Below, piece by piece: positions 9,252 to 17,916 of a DNA stretch of 46,172 nucleotides. The number at the start of each line of letters is the position of its first letter. The stretch's first letter is position 1. The notes under the pieces were generated by a model that was given only the letters and a program-made list of their open reading frames with translations, had not been told where the DNA came from and ran no database searches. The DNA comes from Deltaproteobacteria bacterium (GTDB taxonomy: Bacteria > Myxococcota_A > UBA796 > UBA9615). Where the stretch lies: positions 1-46,172 of the forward strand of contig JAGSHC010000021.1 of the NCBI GenBank assembly GCA_023954745.1, read 5' to 3'. The position numbers and the translations under genes were made by a program.

Positions 9252-10651
9252 CGGAGGAACACCAGGACGTAGGCCGTCGCCAGCACCAACTGGGCCAGGG
9301 CGTAGGGAGAGGCTCGCTTCACGAAGCCAACGAAGCTCATGTCGAGTTTGTGCTTGTGCATGATCGTGACCGCCACGAGCGTGCTCGCTGAGCCAATGGG
9401 GGTGATGTTGCCGCCGAGGTTCGCCCCGAAGACCACTGACCACCAAAGGCTCGAGTCAGACGCCGTACCAAGTCCCCCCAGAATCTTCGCCAGCATCGCG
9501 GCGAGTGGAATGTTGTCCGTCACCGAGCTGAAGACCGCGCTGGCGATCAGCAAGACACCGGTCCCAGCCACGTCACCGAGCCCGATGACCTTCTCGAGCC
9601 CGGAGCCGATGAGCCCCAGCACCTGGGCGTGCTCCATCACGTTGATGACGACGAACAAACCCGCGAAGAAGCCCAACAAGTCCCAGTCCACCGCGTCGTA
9701 GAAGCGATCGACCTCGGACTTGTAACGAATCAGCATGATGACGGCGAAGGACAGGGCCACGAAGCCCATGCCGAGCTCGCTCACCCAGGGAAGCACCGAC
9801 GTCGTCGCGATCACCACGATGAAGAGCACGGTCATGGCGCCGGCGAACCAGAGGAAGCCCTCGCTCTCGATACCGTCCCGCTCATCGAAGCCCTGCACCA
9901 GCCCTTCGGCTTCCTCTTTCTCCTCGTCAGTGACGAGAGGGGTGATGCCGTTCCACTTCGCGCCGAGCCACAACGTCAGCACGGTGGCCACCAACACGTA
10001 GGGCGCCGCGACGACGAAGAACTTCACGAAGGAGATGCCCGCTGCGGTGCCCACGATGATGTTGGGGACCGAGGAGATGAGGGTGAGCAGGCCGCCGACG
10101 TTGGTGAGCAGCCCCTCCACCAGCAGGAAGGCGAGCAGCTTCTCCCGCCGGCCGAGCTTGTCGAGGGACACCGCGGTGAGCGAGCCCACGATGATCATGG
10201 CGGTGACGTTGTTGAGGACCGCCGAGAACACCACGGTCATCGCGCCATAGAGCCAGAGCAGGCGCAGGGGATCCCCCCCACTCATCTTCGTGAGCTTGAT
10301 GGCAATCCAGGTGAAGAGCCCCGAGCGGCTGGTGACGTCCACGAACAGCGAGCTGCCCAGGATGATCGCGATGACTCCCCAGTCGATGGCCGGGATGTAG
10401 ACCGGAAGGTTCAGCTCCTCGCCAAACACGTTGGTGACCGGCCCAAAGGGCAACAGCCCCATGGCGGCTCCGAGAAGCAACGAGATCACCGCGAAGACCC
10501 CGACGATGAGGGACTTCTTGGCGTGGATGGTCTCCTCGAGGGCGAGGGAGAGGATGAGGGCCACCAACACGGCGGCGAAGAGCAAGGTCGTGCTCATGGG
10601 CACGTCGTGGCCGTGGTGAGCGGCAGCGGACAGGGCGAGGAGGGTGCTCAC
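9248..10651 (-). CDS. NhaD/ArsB-type ion transporter (Na+/H+ antiporter family)
   Basis: 467 residues with about 11-12 membrane segments. Diagnostic stretches are VFSAVLNNVTAMIIVGSL, ISSVPNIIVGTAAGISF, SSVTDNIPLAAML and NLGGNITPIGSASTL, the paired hairpin-like repeats of the ion transporter (IT) superfamily that includes NhaD, ArsB and the P protein. Likely inner-membrane sodium/proton exchange; arsenite or dicarboxylate transport cannot be excluded. GTG 10651 overlaps the previous stop (GTGA) and is preferred; ATG 10597, just after a His-rich stretch (HHGHD), is the alternative. Confidence 0.85.
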   Translation of the reverse strand: MSTLLALSAAAHHGHDVPMSTTLLFAAVLVALILSLALEETIHAKKSLIVGVFAVISLLLGAAMGLLPFGPVTNVFGEELNLPVYIPAIDWGVIAIILGSSLFVDVTSRSGLFTWIAIKLTKMSGGDPLRLLWLYGAMTVVFSAVLNNVTAMIIVGSLTAVSLDKLGRREKLLAFLLVEGLLTNVGGLLTLISSVPNIIVGTAAGISFVKFFVVAAPYVLVATVLTLWLGAKWNGITPLVTDEEKEEAEGLVQGFDERDGIESEGFLWFAGAMTVLFIVVIATTSVLPWVSELGMGFVALSFAVIMLIRYKSEVDRFYDAVDWDLLGFFAGLFVVINVMEHAQVLGLIGSGLEKVIGLGDVAGTGVLLIASAVFSSVTDNIPLAAMLAKILGGLGTASDSSLWWSVVFGANLGGNITPIGSASTLVAVTIMHKHKLDMSFVGFVKRASPYALAQLVLATAYVLVFLR

Positions 10652-11508
10652 AGCATCAACACCGGGATCGCACGCATCTCGACGGCGATCTGGTAGCTGA
10701 GGCCGTGCATGGCGAGCTGTCCCTCGTCCTTGGTGTTCATCACCAGGAGGTCCACCTTGCCCTCCTCCACGATGGAGCGGAACGTGGGCAGGCGCTGCCC
10801 CATTTGCACCACCGCCCGCACCTCGATGGGCACCTTTGCGTTGCTCAGCGCGGCGGTGACCCCGTCGGCCCAGTCCGCCGGCTCCTTGAGCAGCTGACGG
10901 GCGATGTCCTCCCGGGCGAGGTCGGTGGGGATCCGAGGCAGCTTGCTGATGACATCCATGTAGCGCTCGAAGACCCGCTCCTGCTCAACGTGGGCGAGCA
11001 AGAGCTGCCCCCCCGCCCCAGCAAACTCCACCGCCCAGTGCACGAGACGCTGGTCCCCCGCGAGGTGGTCGGTGAGGGCCATGACCGTGAATGGAGCGCC
11101 GGTGGCGTCGACCCACCCCTGCTCCTGGGCCGGCCGCGGCAGGAGAAGCACGGGCACGTCCGTGACCTGGGTGAGCACCTCGATGTGATCCGAGAGGCTG
11201 TGGGGCCAGGGCCAGGCGCTGGAGTGCAGGTTGCGGTAGGCGCAGACGAGATCCGGGGCCCACGACTCCACCAGGGAGAGCATGTCTCCGATGGACGCGC
11301 AACGGGCCCCAGTGACCACCTCCCACGCCAGCGTTCCGTGCTGTCCCAGCCCGCTCAAGAAGTCACGAACGCGTGCTCCGTACGGAGCCGCCTCGGACTC
11401 GTCGAGGTCCGTCAACACGAGCACGCGGCCCAGATGCACCTCGGCATGCGCAAACTGCGGCTTGCTCGCCGACAGAAAGACACTCTCAAACTGATCGATG
11501 CGGGACAC
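10648..11508 (-). CDS. Tandem universal stress protein (UspA-like)
   Basis: 286 residues from GTG 11508, chosen because GGAGGG (11514-11519) sits 5 nt upstream; an ATG at 11532 is in frame but has no such site. Two alpha/beta halves are visible. The first is built on GRVLVLTDLDES and ends VPVLLLPRP. The second starts PFTVMALTDH and closes with VDLLVMNTKDEG and AIPVLML. These are the first and last strands of the Usp fold. The usual ATP motif G-2x-G-9x-G(S/T) is not evident in the second half, so it may not bind ATP in the classic way. First gene of the minus-strand operon. Confidence 0.65.
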   Translation of the reverse strand: MSRIDQFESVFLSASKPQFAHAEVHLGRVLVLTDLDESEAAPYGARVRDFLSGLGQHGTLAWEVVTGARCASIGDMLSLVESWAPDLVCAYRNLHSSAWPWPHSLSDHIEVLTQVTDVPVLLLPRPAQEQGWVDATGAPFTVMALTDHLAGDQRLVHWAVEFAGAGGQLLLAHVEQERVFERYMDVISKLPRIPTDLAREDIARQLLKEPADWADGVTAALSNAKVPIEVRAVVQMGQRLPTFRSIVEEGKVDLLVMNTKDEGQLAMHGLSYQIAVEMRAIPVLML

Positions 11509-11615
11509 GCCAACCCTCCATCCCACACGCATCGTGCGGCGGCTCAGTCTGCCTCATCCCGGCACGGGGTCCAGGGAGGCCCTCCAAGGGACAGGAAAAA
11601 GTGGGACAATGAGGG

Positions 11616-11633
11616 CCGGGCAGGGGTGCCCGG
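11616..11633 (+). promoter_or_regulatory. Hairpin overlapping the ribosome-binding region of the pilus ATPase operon
   Basis: CCGGGCA-gggg-TGCCCGG, seven perfect G/C-rich pairs with a four-base loop. It ends inside the Shine-Dalgarno-like GGGGA (11632-11636) that precedes ATG 11638. If formed in the mRNA it would mask that site, so it could control translation of the operon or act as an upstream terminator-like element. No T run follows. Confidence 0.45.
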
Positions 11634-11645
11634 GGAAATGACGGA

Positions 11646-14411
11646 CTGAACCCAAAGACTGCTCAGAGGCAGCTCTCCGCTGCGGCATGGAAGAACCCAG
11701 GTGAGCTGCAGGCCTTCGCGCAGCAGCTGAGTCTCCTTCCAGCGTCCGAGCTCGCCCGGCTCCTGCCGTTGCTTCGCGCGGACGGCGTGGACGGGCGGCG
11801 GCGCTCGCGCGTCAGGGCCTTCACGGCGGCCACCGAGACGTCCACGGACGCCGCACTGTTCTTGCCCGCGTTGAAGGCGAGCATTCAGGGGGACGATCGT
11901 CTTCGCCGCGCGCTGCTCCCCCTGCTGATGCGCACGGCCCGCGGCGACGCGCTGGACCCGGTCGTGGAGCTGCTGCGCTCCGACGAGCGCGAGCTCCGGC
12001 GGTTTGCGCATCAGCTGCTGCTGGAGAAGGCCGACGTCCGCGTGCTGCCCAGGCTGGGCCGGCTGATGAGCACCCACAAGCAGGCGGGCACGCGGGAGGC
12101 CATGGAGATCGCGGCGCGGGTCGGCGGCGTGAAGGCGATCCCACTGCTGACGCCCTTCGTCACGGACGGCGAGCTGAAGCTCCGCCAACAGGTTCTCGAG
12201 CTGCTGGGGGACCCGGAGTACTTCGGGAAGACGCCCCGCCAGGCCCTGGAGGCCATCGCTCCGGCGCTGTCTGATCCGGCTCGGGCCATCGCCTTGGAGG
12301 CCTTCCGGTCCTACGCCGCCCTCGCGACCGCGGAGGACTTCTACGCCATGGTGCTCGACGTGTTCGAGGCGGGGGACGACCGGCGTCTCCAGCTCACGGC
12401 CGTCCAGTCCCTGGCCCGGTACGAGGGCGAGCGCACCGCCGAGGTGCTGGGGCACGTCTACCGCAACTCCCAGCACACCAGCGTGCGCTCCGCCGCCATC
12501 AAGGCGATTCGCCTTCGACGGGAGACGGGCGTGCTGCCAGTGCTCGGCGAGGCCATCGCGGACGACGACCCCGCCATTCGCGACATCGCCCTGGGCGCCC
12601 TCCGCAAGCTCTCGACGGTCCCCGACTTCGACCTCGCCCTGCTGCTGATGTGGCTGCTGAAGAGCGACCGGAAGGGCATCGCCGCCCAGGCCATGGATCT
12701 GCTTGCGGCCCTGGGGCCGCTCCCCGGGGACCTCTGGCCGCGCCTCCTGGAGCACCTGCGGTCCGAAGACTGGTGGACCCGAGAGCGGGTCACACAGCAC
12801 CTGCCCGCCATTGCTGGCCCCCAGCTGACCCAGCACATCGTGCATTGGTTGGGCGATCCCAGCCCGCTCATCCGCCGCTATGCCCTGGAGTGCCTCGCGC
12901 GGCTGCGGGACCCCCGGGTGATGGAGGCGTGCCTCGAGGTCGCCGTGGACGACCCCGATTGGTGGGTGCGCGAGCGCGCCATCGAGTGCGTCGCTGCGAT
13001 TGGCGATGCGGCCGCAGTGCCCCACCTGGTGGCCCTCGCTCGGGCCGACGACTCTCTCATGGCGGCGATCCTGCACGCTCTGCGCACTCTGCGGCACGCC
13101 GCGGCGCTCCCCCTGGTTCTCGAGATGCTCCAGCACGAGGACCCAGGGATCCGACACGAGGCCGTGCTCGCCCTGGAAGCCGTAGGCGAACCCTCGGTCG
13201 CCCACGTGATCTTCCCGCTCCTCAAGGACCCCGAGATCGAGGTCCGACGCTCTGCAGAAGAGCTCCTGGGGACCTGGAAGGCGCGGCACCACTCCATCGA
13301 GTCCGACCTGGGTGGACAAGTCGAGCAGCTGCCGCGGCTTCTGTGGCACATGACCAAGGCCAGAGGAGACGACCTGTTCCTTCGAGCCGGACAACCGGCG
13401 TTCATGAAGCGCATGGGCCACATGGTCCGCATCACCGACCGCGTCTACACGCCCCAGGAAGTCGAGATGATGCTCCGCTCCATCCTCTCGCGTACCCAGA
13501 CGCGTCAGGTGGAGAGTCTCAAGGACGTCGACCTGTCGATGGAACTCAAGGCGCGCGGGCTGCGGTTCCGAGTCAACGTGCTTCAGCAGGTCACGGGCTG
13601 GTCCGGGGTCTTCCGCCGGGTCTCGGAGACCGTGCACAGCTTCGAGGAGCTCCGCCTCCCGCCCCTCATCAAGAACCTGTGCGACCTTCCACACGGCCTC
13701 GTGATCGTGGGCGGACCCACCGGGAGTGGGAAGAGCACGACGCTGGCAGCGATGATCGGCTGGATCAATCAGCGCCATGGTCGCCACATCATCACGGTGG
13801 AGGACCCCATCGAGGTCGTACACCGCAACGCGCGCGCCATCGTCTCTCAGCGGGAAGTGGGGAGCCACACCCACTCGTTCAGCAACGCGCTGCGCAGCAC
13901 CCTTCGAGAAGATCCCGACGTCATCCTGGTGGGCGAGATGCGGGACGCTGAGACCATGTCCTTTGCGGTGACGGCGGCCGAGACGGGGCACCTCGTGCTC
14001 GCCACGCTGCACACCTCCTCTGCCCGCAACGGCATCGATCGGATGATCGACTCGTTCTCGTCGAGCCAGCAGCCGCAGATCCGCTCGATGCTCGCCCAGA
14101 CCCTGCGCGCCGTGGTGTGTCAGCAGCTGCTCCGACGACGCGACGGCCGCGGACGCCTGGTGGCGCTGGAGTTGCTGCTCAACACCGAGCCCGTGGCCGC
14201 GACCATTCGCAAGGGAACGACCTTCAACCTCCCGTCGATGATCAGCACCGGCAAGGCCCACGGGATGCAAGCGATGGACGAGGAGCTCAAGAAGCTCGTC
14301 GACGAGGGACTGGTCCATCCGTCGGAGGCCTACCTCAAGGCGCAGCGGAAGCCGGACTTCCACGAGTTCCTGGAGTCCCGAGGACTGGAGGCCGCCAATG
14401 CCAGCTCTTGA
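11646..14411 (+). CDS. HEAT-repeat protein fused to a PilT-type pilus ATPase
   Basis: About 921 residues if counted from 11646. Residues ~1-545 are alpha-alpha repeats of HEAT type (recurring patterns such as ALECLARLRDPRV and REDP-like turns), a protein-interaction solenoid. Residues ~560-900 are a complete PilT/PilU-type motor: PAS-like N-domain, Walker A GPTGSGKS (690-697), Asp box EDPIE (719-723), Walker B around GEMRD (763-767) and His box GHLVLATLHTSSA. Such hexameric ATPases drive type IV pilus retraction at the inner membrane. The start is uncertain: the frame is open from 11613 with no ATG or GTG, and the first standard start is TTG 11769. Residues encoded upstream of it look genuinely coding. 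The 3' end overlaps the next gene by 14 nt. Confidence 0.88.
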   Translation: MNPKTAQRQLSAAAWKNPGELQAFAQQLSLLPASELARLLPLLRADGVDGRRRSRVRAFTAATETSTDAALFLPALKASIQGDDRLRRALLPLLMRTARGDALDPVVELLRSDERELRRFAHQLLLEKADVRVLPRLGRLMSTHKQAGTREAMEIAARVGGVKAIPLLTPFVTDGELKLRQQVLELLGDPEYFGKTPRQALEAIAPALSDPARAIALEAFRSYAALATAEDFYAMVLDVFEAGDDRRLQLTAVQSLARYEGERTAEVLGHVYRNSQHTSVRSAAIKAIRLRRETGVLPVLGEAIADDDPAIRDIALGALRKLSTVPDFDLALLLMWLLKSDRKGIAAQAMDLLAALGPLPGDLWPRLLEHLRSEDWWTRERVTQHLPAIAGPQLTQHIVHWLGDPSPLIRRYALECLARLRDPRVMEACLEVAVDDPDWWVRERAIECVAAIGDAAAVPHLVALARADDSLMAAILHALRTLRHAAALPLVLEMLQHEDPGIRHEAVLALEAVGEPSVAHVIFPLLKDPEIEVRRSAEELLGTWKARHHSIESDLGGQVEQLPRLLWHMTKARGDDLFLRAGQPAFMKRMGHMVRITDRVYTPQEVEMMLRSILSRTQTRQVESLKDVDLSMELKARGLRFRVNVLQQVTGWSGVFRRVSETVHSFEELRLPPLIKNLCDLPHGLVIVGGPTGSGKSTTLAAMIGWINQRHGRHIITVEDPIEVVHRNARAIVSQREVGSHTHSFSNALRSTLREDPDVILVGEMRDAETMSFAVTAAETGHLVLATLHTSSARNGIDRMIDSFSSSQQPQIRSMLAQTLRAVVCQQLLRRRDGRGRLVALELLLNTEPVAATIRKGTTFNLPSMISTGKAHGMQAMDEELKKLVDEGLVHPSEAYLKAQRKPDFHEFLESRGLEAANASS

Positions 14412-15480
14412 TTCCTTCCTCGAGCTCGTCGTCGACCAGCGCGCCAGTGACTTGCACTTCAGCTCGGGCGGTCCCCCTGCGGTGCGGTTCAACGGCGAGC
14501 TGATCCCCGTCCCGTTCCGCAGCCTGAGCGAGCCCGAGGCGCGTCGGTTCCTCTACGAGCTCATGACCCCGGAACAGCAGGAGAGCTTCGAGACGCGCCA
14601 GGAGCTGGACTTCGCCTACGAGCTTCCGGGCCTGGCGCGCTTCCGAGCCAATGTCTTTGTGCACCGGAGCGGGATCGGAGCGGTCTTCCGGGTGATTCCG
14701 GAGGAGGTCCCGACGTTGGCCGAGCTCCGCCTGCCCACGGCCCTCCGACGAGTGACCCAGTACACCGATGGCCTCGTGCTCTTCACCGGCCCCACCGGCT
14801 CGGGCAAGACCACGACCCAGGCGGCGATCATCCAGGAGATCAACCGCACGCGCCCCCTGCACATCCTCACCATCGAGGATCCCATCGAGTTCCTGCACAC
14901 CGAAGAGCAGGCGGTGATCACCCAGCGGCAAGTGGGTCTGCACACCGCCTCGTTCCACGAGGCCCTGCGATCCGCGCTGCGCGAGTCCCCCGACGTGATC
15001 CTCGTGGGAGAGATGCGGGACCACGAGACCATCTCCCTCGCCCTGGCAGCCGCGGAGACCGGCGTCCTCGTGTTCGGGACCCTGCACACGGGGGCGGCCG
15101 CCAACGCCGTCGACCGCATCGTGGACGTGTTCCCGGAGGAGCAGGCTGAGCAGGTGCGCGGCTCCGTCAGCGTGACTCTTCGAGCCATCGTGGCGCAGCG
15201 ACTGGTCAAGGAAGAGCGCGGGACCGGACGCGCGGCGGCGGTGGAGTTGCTCTTCAACAACACGGCGGTCGCCCACATGCTTCGCCAGGGGAAGTCCCAC
15301 CAGATCGACGCGTACCTGCAGCAGATCGACGCCCGCGGGGGCAACCTCTCCCTGGACCGCTCCCTCCTCAACCTCGTGCGCTCTCGTCGGATCTCCGTCG
15401 AGGAGGCCGCCAAGCAGGCACGCTTCCCCCAGGCGTTCCTCGCCGCCGCCGAGCAGGTTGGAGGACGGCCGAGTTCATGA
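14398..15480 (+). CDS. PilT/PilU-like type IV pilus retraction ATPase
   Basis: 360 residues, normal PilT length. An N-terminal PAS-like domain begins with the family signature ASDLHFSSG. Walker A is GPTGSGKT (131-138), the Asp box EDPIE (~160), Walker B VGEMRD (~205) and His box FGTLHTGAA (~228). It is closely related in architecture to the C-terminal half of the preceding HEAT fusion protein but is not a simple duplicate, since loop sequences differ. The two together resemble a PilT + PilU pair, where the second ATPase modulates retraction force. It overlaps both neighbours (14 nt upstream; ATGA downstream), so the three genes form one operon. Confidence 0.92.
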   Translation: MPALDSFLELVVDQRASDLHFSSGGPPAVRFNGELIPVPFRSLSEPEARRFLYELMTPEQQESFETRQELDFAYELPGLARFRANVFVHRSGIGAVFRVIPEEVPTLAELRLPTALRRVTQYTDGLVLFTGPTGSGKTTTQAAIIQEINRTRPLHILTIEDPIEFLHTEEQAVITQRQVGLHTASFHEALRSALRESPDVILVGEMRDHETISLALAAAETGVLVFGTLHTGAAANAVDRIVDVFPEEQAEQVRGSVSVTLRAIVAQRLVKEERGTGRAAAVELLFNNTAVAHMLRQGKSHQIDAYLQQIDARGGNLSLDRSLLNLVRSRRISVEEAAKQARFPQAFLAAAEQVGGRPSS

Positions 15481-17912
15481 CCCCCCAGTCCCACCGCATC
15501 CTCATCGTCGAAGACGACCCCATCGTCCGACGTGTCTACCGCGCTACCCTCGGCCGGGCGGGCTACGACGTCCTCGAGGCCATCGACGCGCGCACGGGGT
15601 ACTCCATCGTGTGCGACTCGCCCCTGGACCTCATCCTGCTCGACCTCCGTCTCCCGGACGAGTCGGGGGCCGAGCTGGGGGCGCGCATTCACGCCGACCC
15701 CGACCTTGAGGGCATCCCCCTCATCGCCGTGTCCGGGGTGTCGAGCACCATCGAGCAGACCCACGCGCTCCAGTCGGCGTTTCGGGAGTTCCTGCTCAAG
15801 CCGGTCTCCCCCGCCCGCTTGCTCGAGGTGGTTCGCTCCTATCTGCCCCAAGAGGGGGACAGCGGGCTTCCGGGGAAGCAGCGGGCCGTGATCGTCGCCC
15901 ACCACGACGAGCTCCAGCGCGGCACCATGGCCCTGCGCTTTCGCCGGCAAGGCTTCGCCGTCCAGGAGGTCAAGACCGGGGTGGAGGCCCTCGAACTCGC
16001 CCTGAAGGATCCGCCCGCGGCGGTGCTCTCGGGGGTGCCGATGCCCCACCTCGACGGCTTCGGCCTCGCGCGGGCGATGCGGGGCGAGGCGAGCCTCCGG
16101 GACGTGCCCCTGGTCCTCGTCAGTCCCGACGCGCTCGAGACCCGTGACGTGGACGCCGCCCTCAGGGCGGGCGCCGCCGCCTACGTGCAGAGTGATGTCT
16201 CCATGGAGGCGGCGCTGACCACCGTGCACCGGCTCCTGGACGCGGCATCCTCTGGAACCTCCCAGGAGGTGGCCCCCCTCACCGACCAGGAGATCTTCGG
16301 CGGTGCGGACGGCTTCATCGAGTCCACCGACGCGTTGCGCGAGACCATGCCATCGATGCGCCTCGACGAGCGCACTGACCAGGCCTCGATGCCGCGGGTG
16401 GTCGACGCCCGGAGTCGGTCGCGACTGCTTCAGCAGCTCGAGCGGCAGGCCCAGATCACCAAGGAGCTGACGCGGATCACGAACCGTCAGGCCGCCCAGC
16501 TCTCCGTCCTCGCCGGAGTCTCCGAGACGCTGACCCGGACACGAGACCCCCAGGCGGCCATCGAGGAAGCCCTCGCGCGCTGCATGGACGTGAGCGTGTT
16601 CTCCCTCGGCGCCGCGTTCCTCGTGAGCGACGGAGGACGACTGTCCCTGGCGTCGCGCCACGGGTTCTCGGAGTCGCGACGAGGTCGACTGCCGGACCTG
16701 TTCGGGTACCGCCATCTGTTGCACCAGGCCCTGCACGAAGACGAGATCATCACCCTCCCCTCCTCCCGGGAGGACCTCCGGGATGGGCCCGGGCTGCTCG
16801 AAGCCACGGGGACCCACGCCATCCAGCTGGTCCCGCTCTCCGTGGGCGGACAGCGCCTCGGCGTCCTGGTGCTCGCGTCACCGGACCGAAGCCTGCGTCG
16901 ACGAGGCTTCGCCTTCGCGCGGACGATCCAGGGGCAGCTCGCTCAGGCGCTCCTCCTCGGTCACACCATGGACCAGCTCGCCATCTCGGAGCAGCGCTTC
17001 CGCAGGGTGACGGAGCGGATGGCCGAGGGCCTCTTCACGAGCAACCGGGACGAGAAGATCACGTTCCTCAACGACGCGGCGCGGCGCCTGTTCGGGCTGC
17101 CCATGCGCGCCGCGATCAGCCTCGACCTGGAGTCCCTGCTCCCGGGCATCGATCTGGACGCAGCCGTCTGGGAGGGCACCGCTCTCGCCCACGACGGAGC
17201 GCGGCCCACCGTGCGGGTCTCCACGTCGGTCCACGCCACCGGCGCGGAGCTGGAGCGCACGCACATCGTGCAGGACGTCACCGATGCTCGGCGCCAGGAG
17301 GAGCACTTGCGTGTGCTCGCCGAGCGCGATCCGTTGACCGGGCTCCTGAATCGTCGGAGCTTCCTCGCTGGGGTCGAAGAGGCGCTCACCGCGTCCGCCG
17401 AGACGGGAGCCATCGGCGCCGTCCTCTTCATCGACCTCGACGGCTTCAAGGCGGTCAACGACAACCACGGACACGCCGCGGGCGACTACGTCCTGGAGAA
17501 GCTCGCAGATGCGCTCTCCACCCGACTCCGTCGTACGGACCTGGTGGGTCGCATCGGGGGGGACGAGTTCGCCGTCCTCCAGCCGGGAGCCGACGAGCAG
17601 GCGGCCCTCGCCCTCGGGCACCAGATCCTGCGGATCGTCCAGGGGTTGCGTCCGCGGGTGGGCAAGAAGCGTGTGTCCATCGGCGCGTCGGTGGGCTGCG
17701 TGGTGTTCCCCCGGGACGGAGCGACGGACGAGCTCCTCCTCGAGCGCGCGGACGCCGCCATGTACGCCGCGAAGAACGCTGGTGGCCACGAGGTCGTGAT
17801 GTGGCGGGCCGAGTCCGTGGAGCCCCGCATGCTCCCCAAGGACGAGTGGGACCCGGAGAGCGGTGGGGTGTCCGAGCTCGACGAGCCGGACCTCGACCCG
17901 ACCCTGGACTAG
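15477..17912 (+). CDS. Receiver-receiver-GAF-PAS-GGDEF diguanylate cyclase
   Basis: 811 residues. Receiver 1 (~5-125) is intact: EDD, phosphoacceptor D in LLDLRLP, S and KPV. Receiver 2 (~135-255) is degenerate: the acidic pair reads HHD, the acceptor Asp is lost in LSGVPMP, and the Lys is absent. A coiled linker, GAF-like domain (~345-490) and PAS domain (~500-595) follow. The GGDEF domain (~605-775) has an intact GGDEF motif (~693-697) preceded five residues earlier by RRTD, a full RxxD product-inhibition site, so it should make c-di-GMP and be feedback-inhibited. Being translationally coupled (ATGA) to two pilus motor ATPases suggests it links a phosphorelay and c-di-GMP to twitching motility. 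Confidence 0.92.
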   Translation: MTPQSHRILIVEDDPIVRRVYRATLGRAGYDVLEAIDARTGYSIVCDSPLDLILLDLRLPDESGAELGARIHADPDLEGIPLIAVSGVSSTIEQTHALQSAFREFLLKPVSPARLLEVVRSYLPQEGDSGLPGKQRAVIVAHHDELQRGTMALRFRRQGFAVQEVKTGVEALELALKDPPAAVLSGVPMPHLDGFGLARAMRGEASLRDVPLVLVSPDALETRDVDAALRAGAAAYVQSDVSMEAALTTVHRLLDAASSGTSQEVAPLTDQEIFGGADGFIESTDALRETMPSMRLDERTDQASMPRVVDARSRSRLLQQLERQAQITKELTRITNRQAAQLSVLAGVSETLTRTRDPQAAIEEALARCMDVSVFSLGAAFLVSDGGRLSLASRHGFSESRRGRLPDLFGYRHLLHQALHEDEIITLPSSREDLRDGPGLLEATGTHAIQLVPLSVGGQRLGVLVLASPDRSLRRRGFAFARTIQGQLAQALLLGHTMDQLAISEQRFRRVTERMAEGLFTSNRDEKITFLNDAARRLFGLPMRAAISLDLESLLPGIDLDAAVWEGTALAHDGARPTVRVSTSVHATGAELERTHIVQDVTDARRQEEHLRVLAERDPLTGLLNRRSFLAGVEEALTASAETGAIGAVLFIDLDGFKAVNDNHGHAAGDYVLEKLADALSTRLRRTDLVGRIGGDEFAVLQPGADEQAALALGHQILRIVQGLRPRVGKKRVSIGASVGCVVFPRDGATDELLLERADAAMYAAKNAGGHEVVMWRAESVEPRMLPKDEWDPESGGVSELDEPDLDPTLD

Positions 17913-17916
17913 CCCC

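Noticed and set aside
11544-14492. Long antisense open frame (~980 codons) on the minus strand across the HEAT-PilT gene
   Set aside because: It mirrors codon bias of a GC-rich plus-strand gene with clear Walker and Asp-box motifs; the antisense translation has no recognisable domain.
14616-16817. Long minus-strand open frame across PilT and the GGDEF gene
   Set aside because: Low-complexity Arg/Gly/Asp-rich translation, antisense to two well-supported genes.
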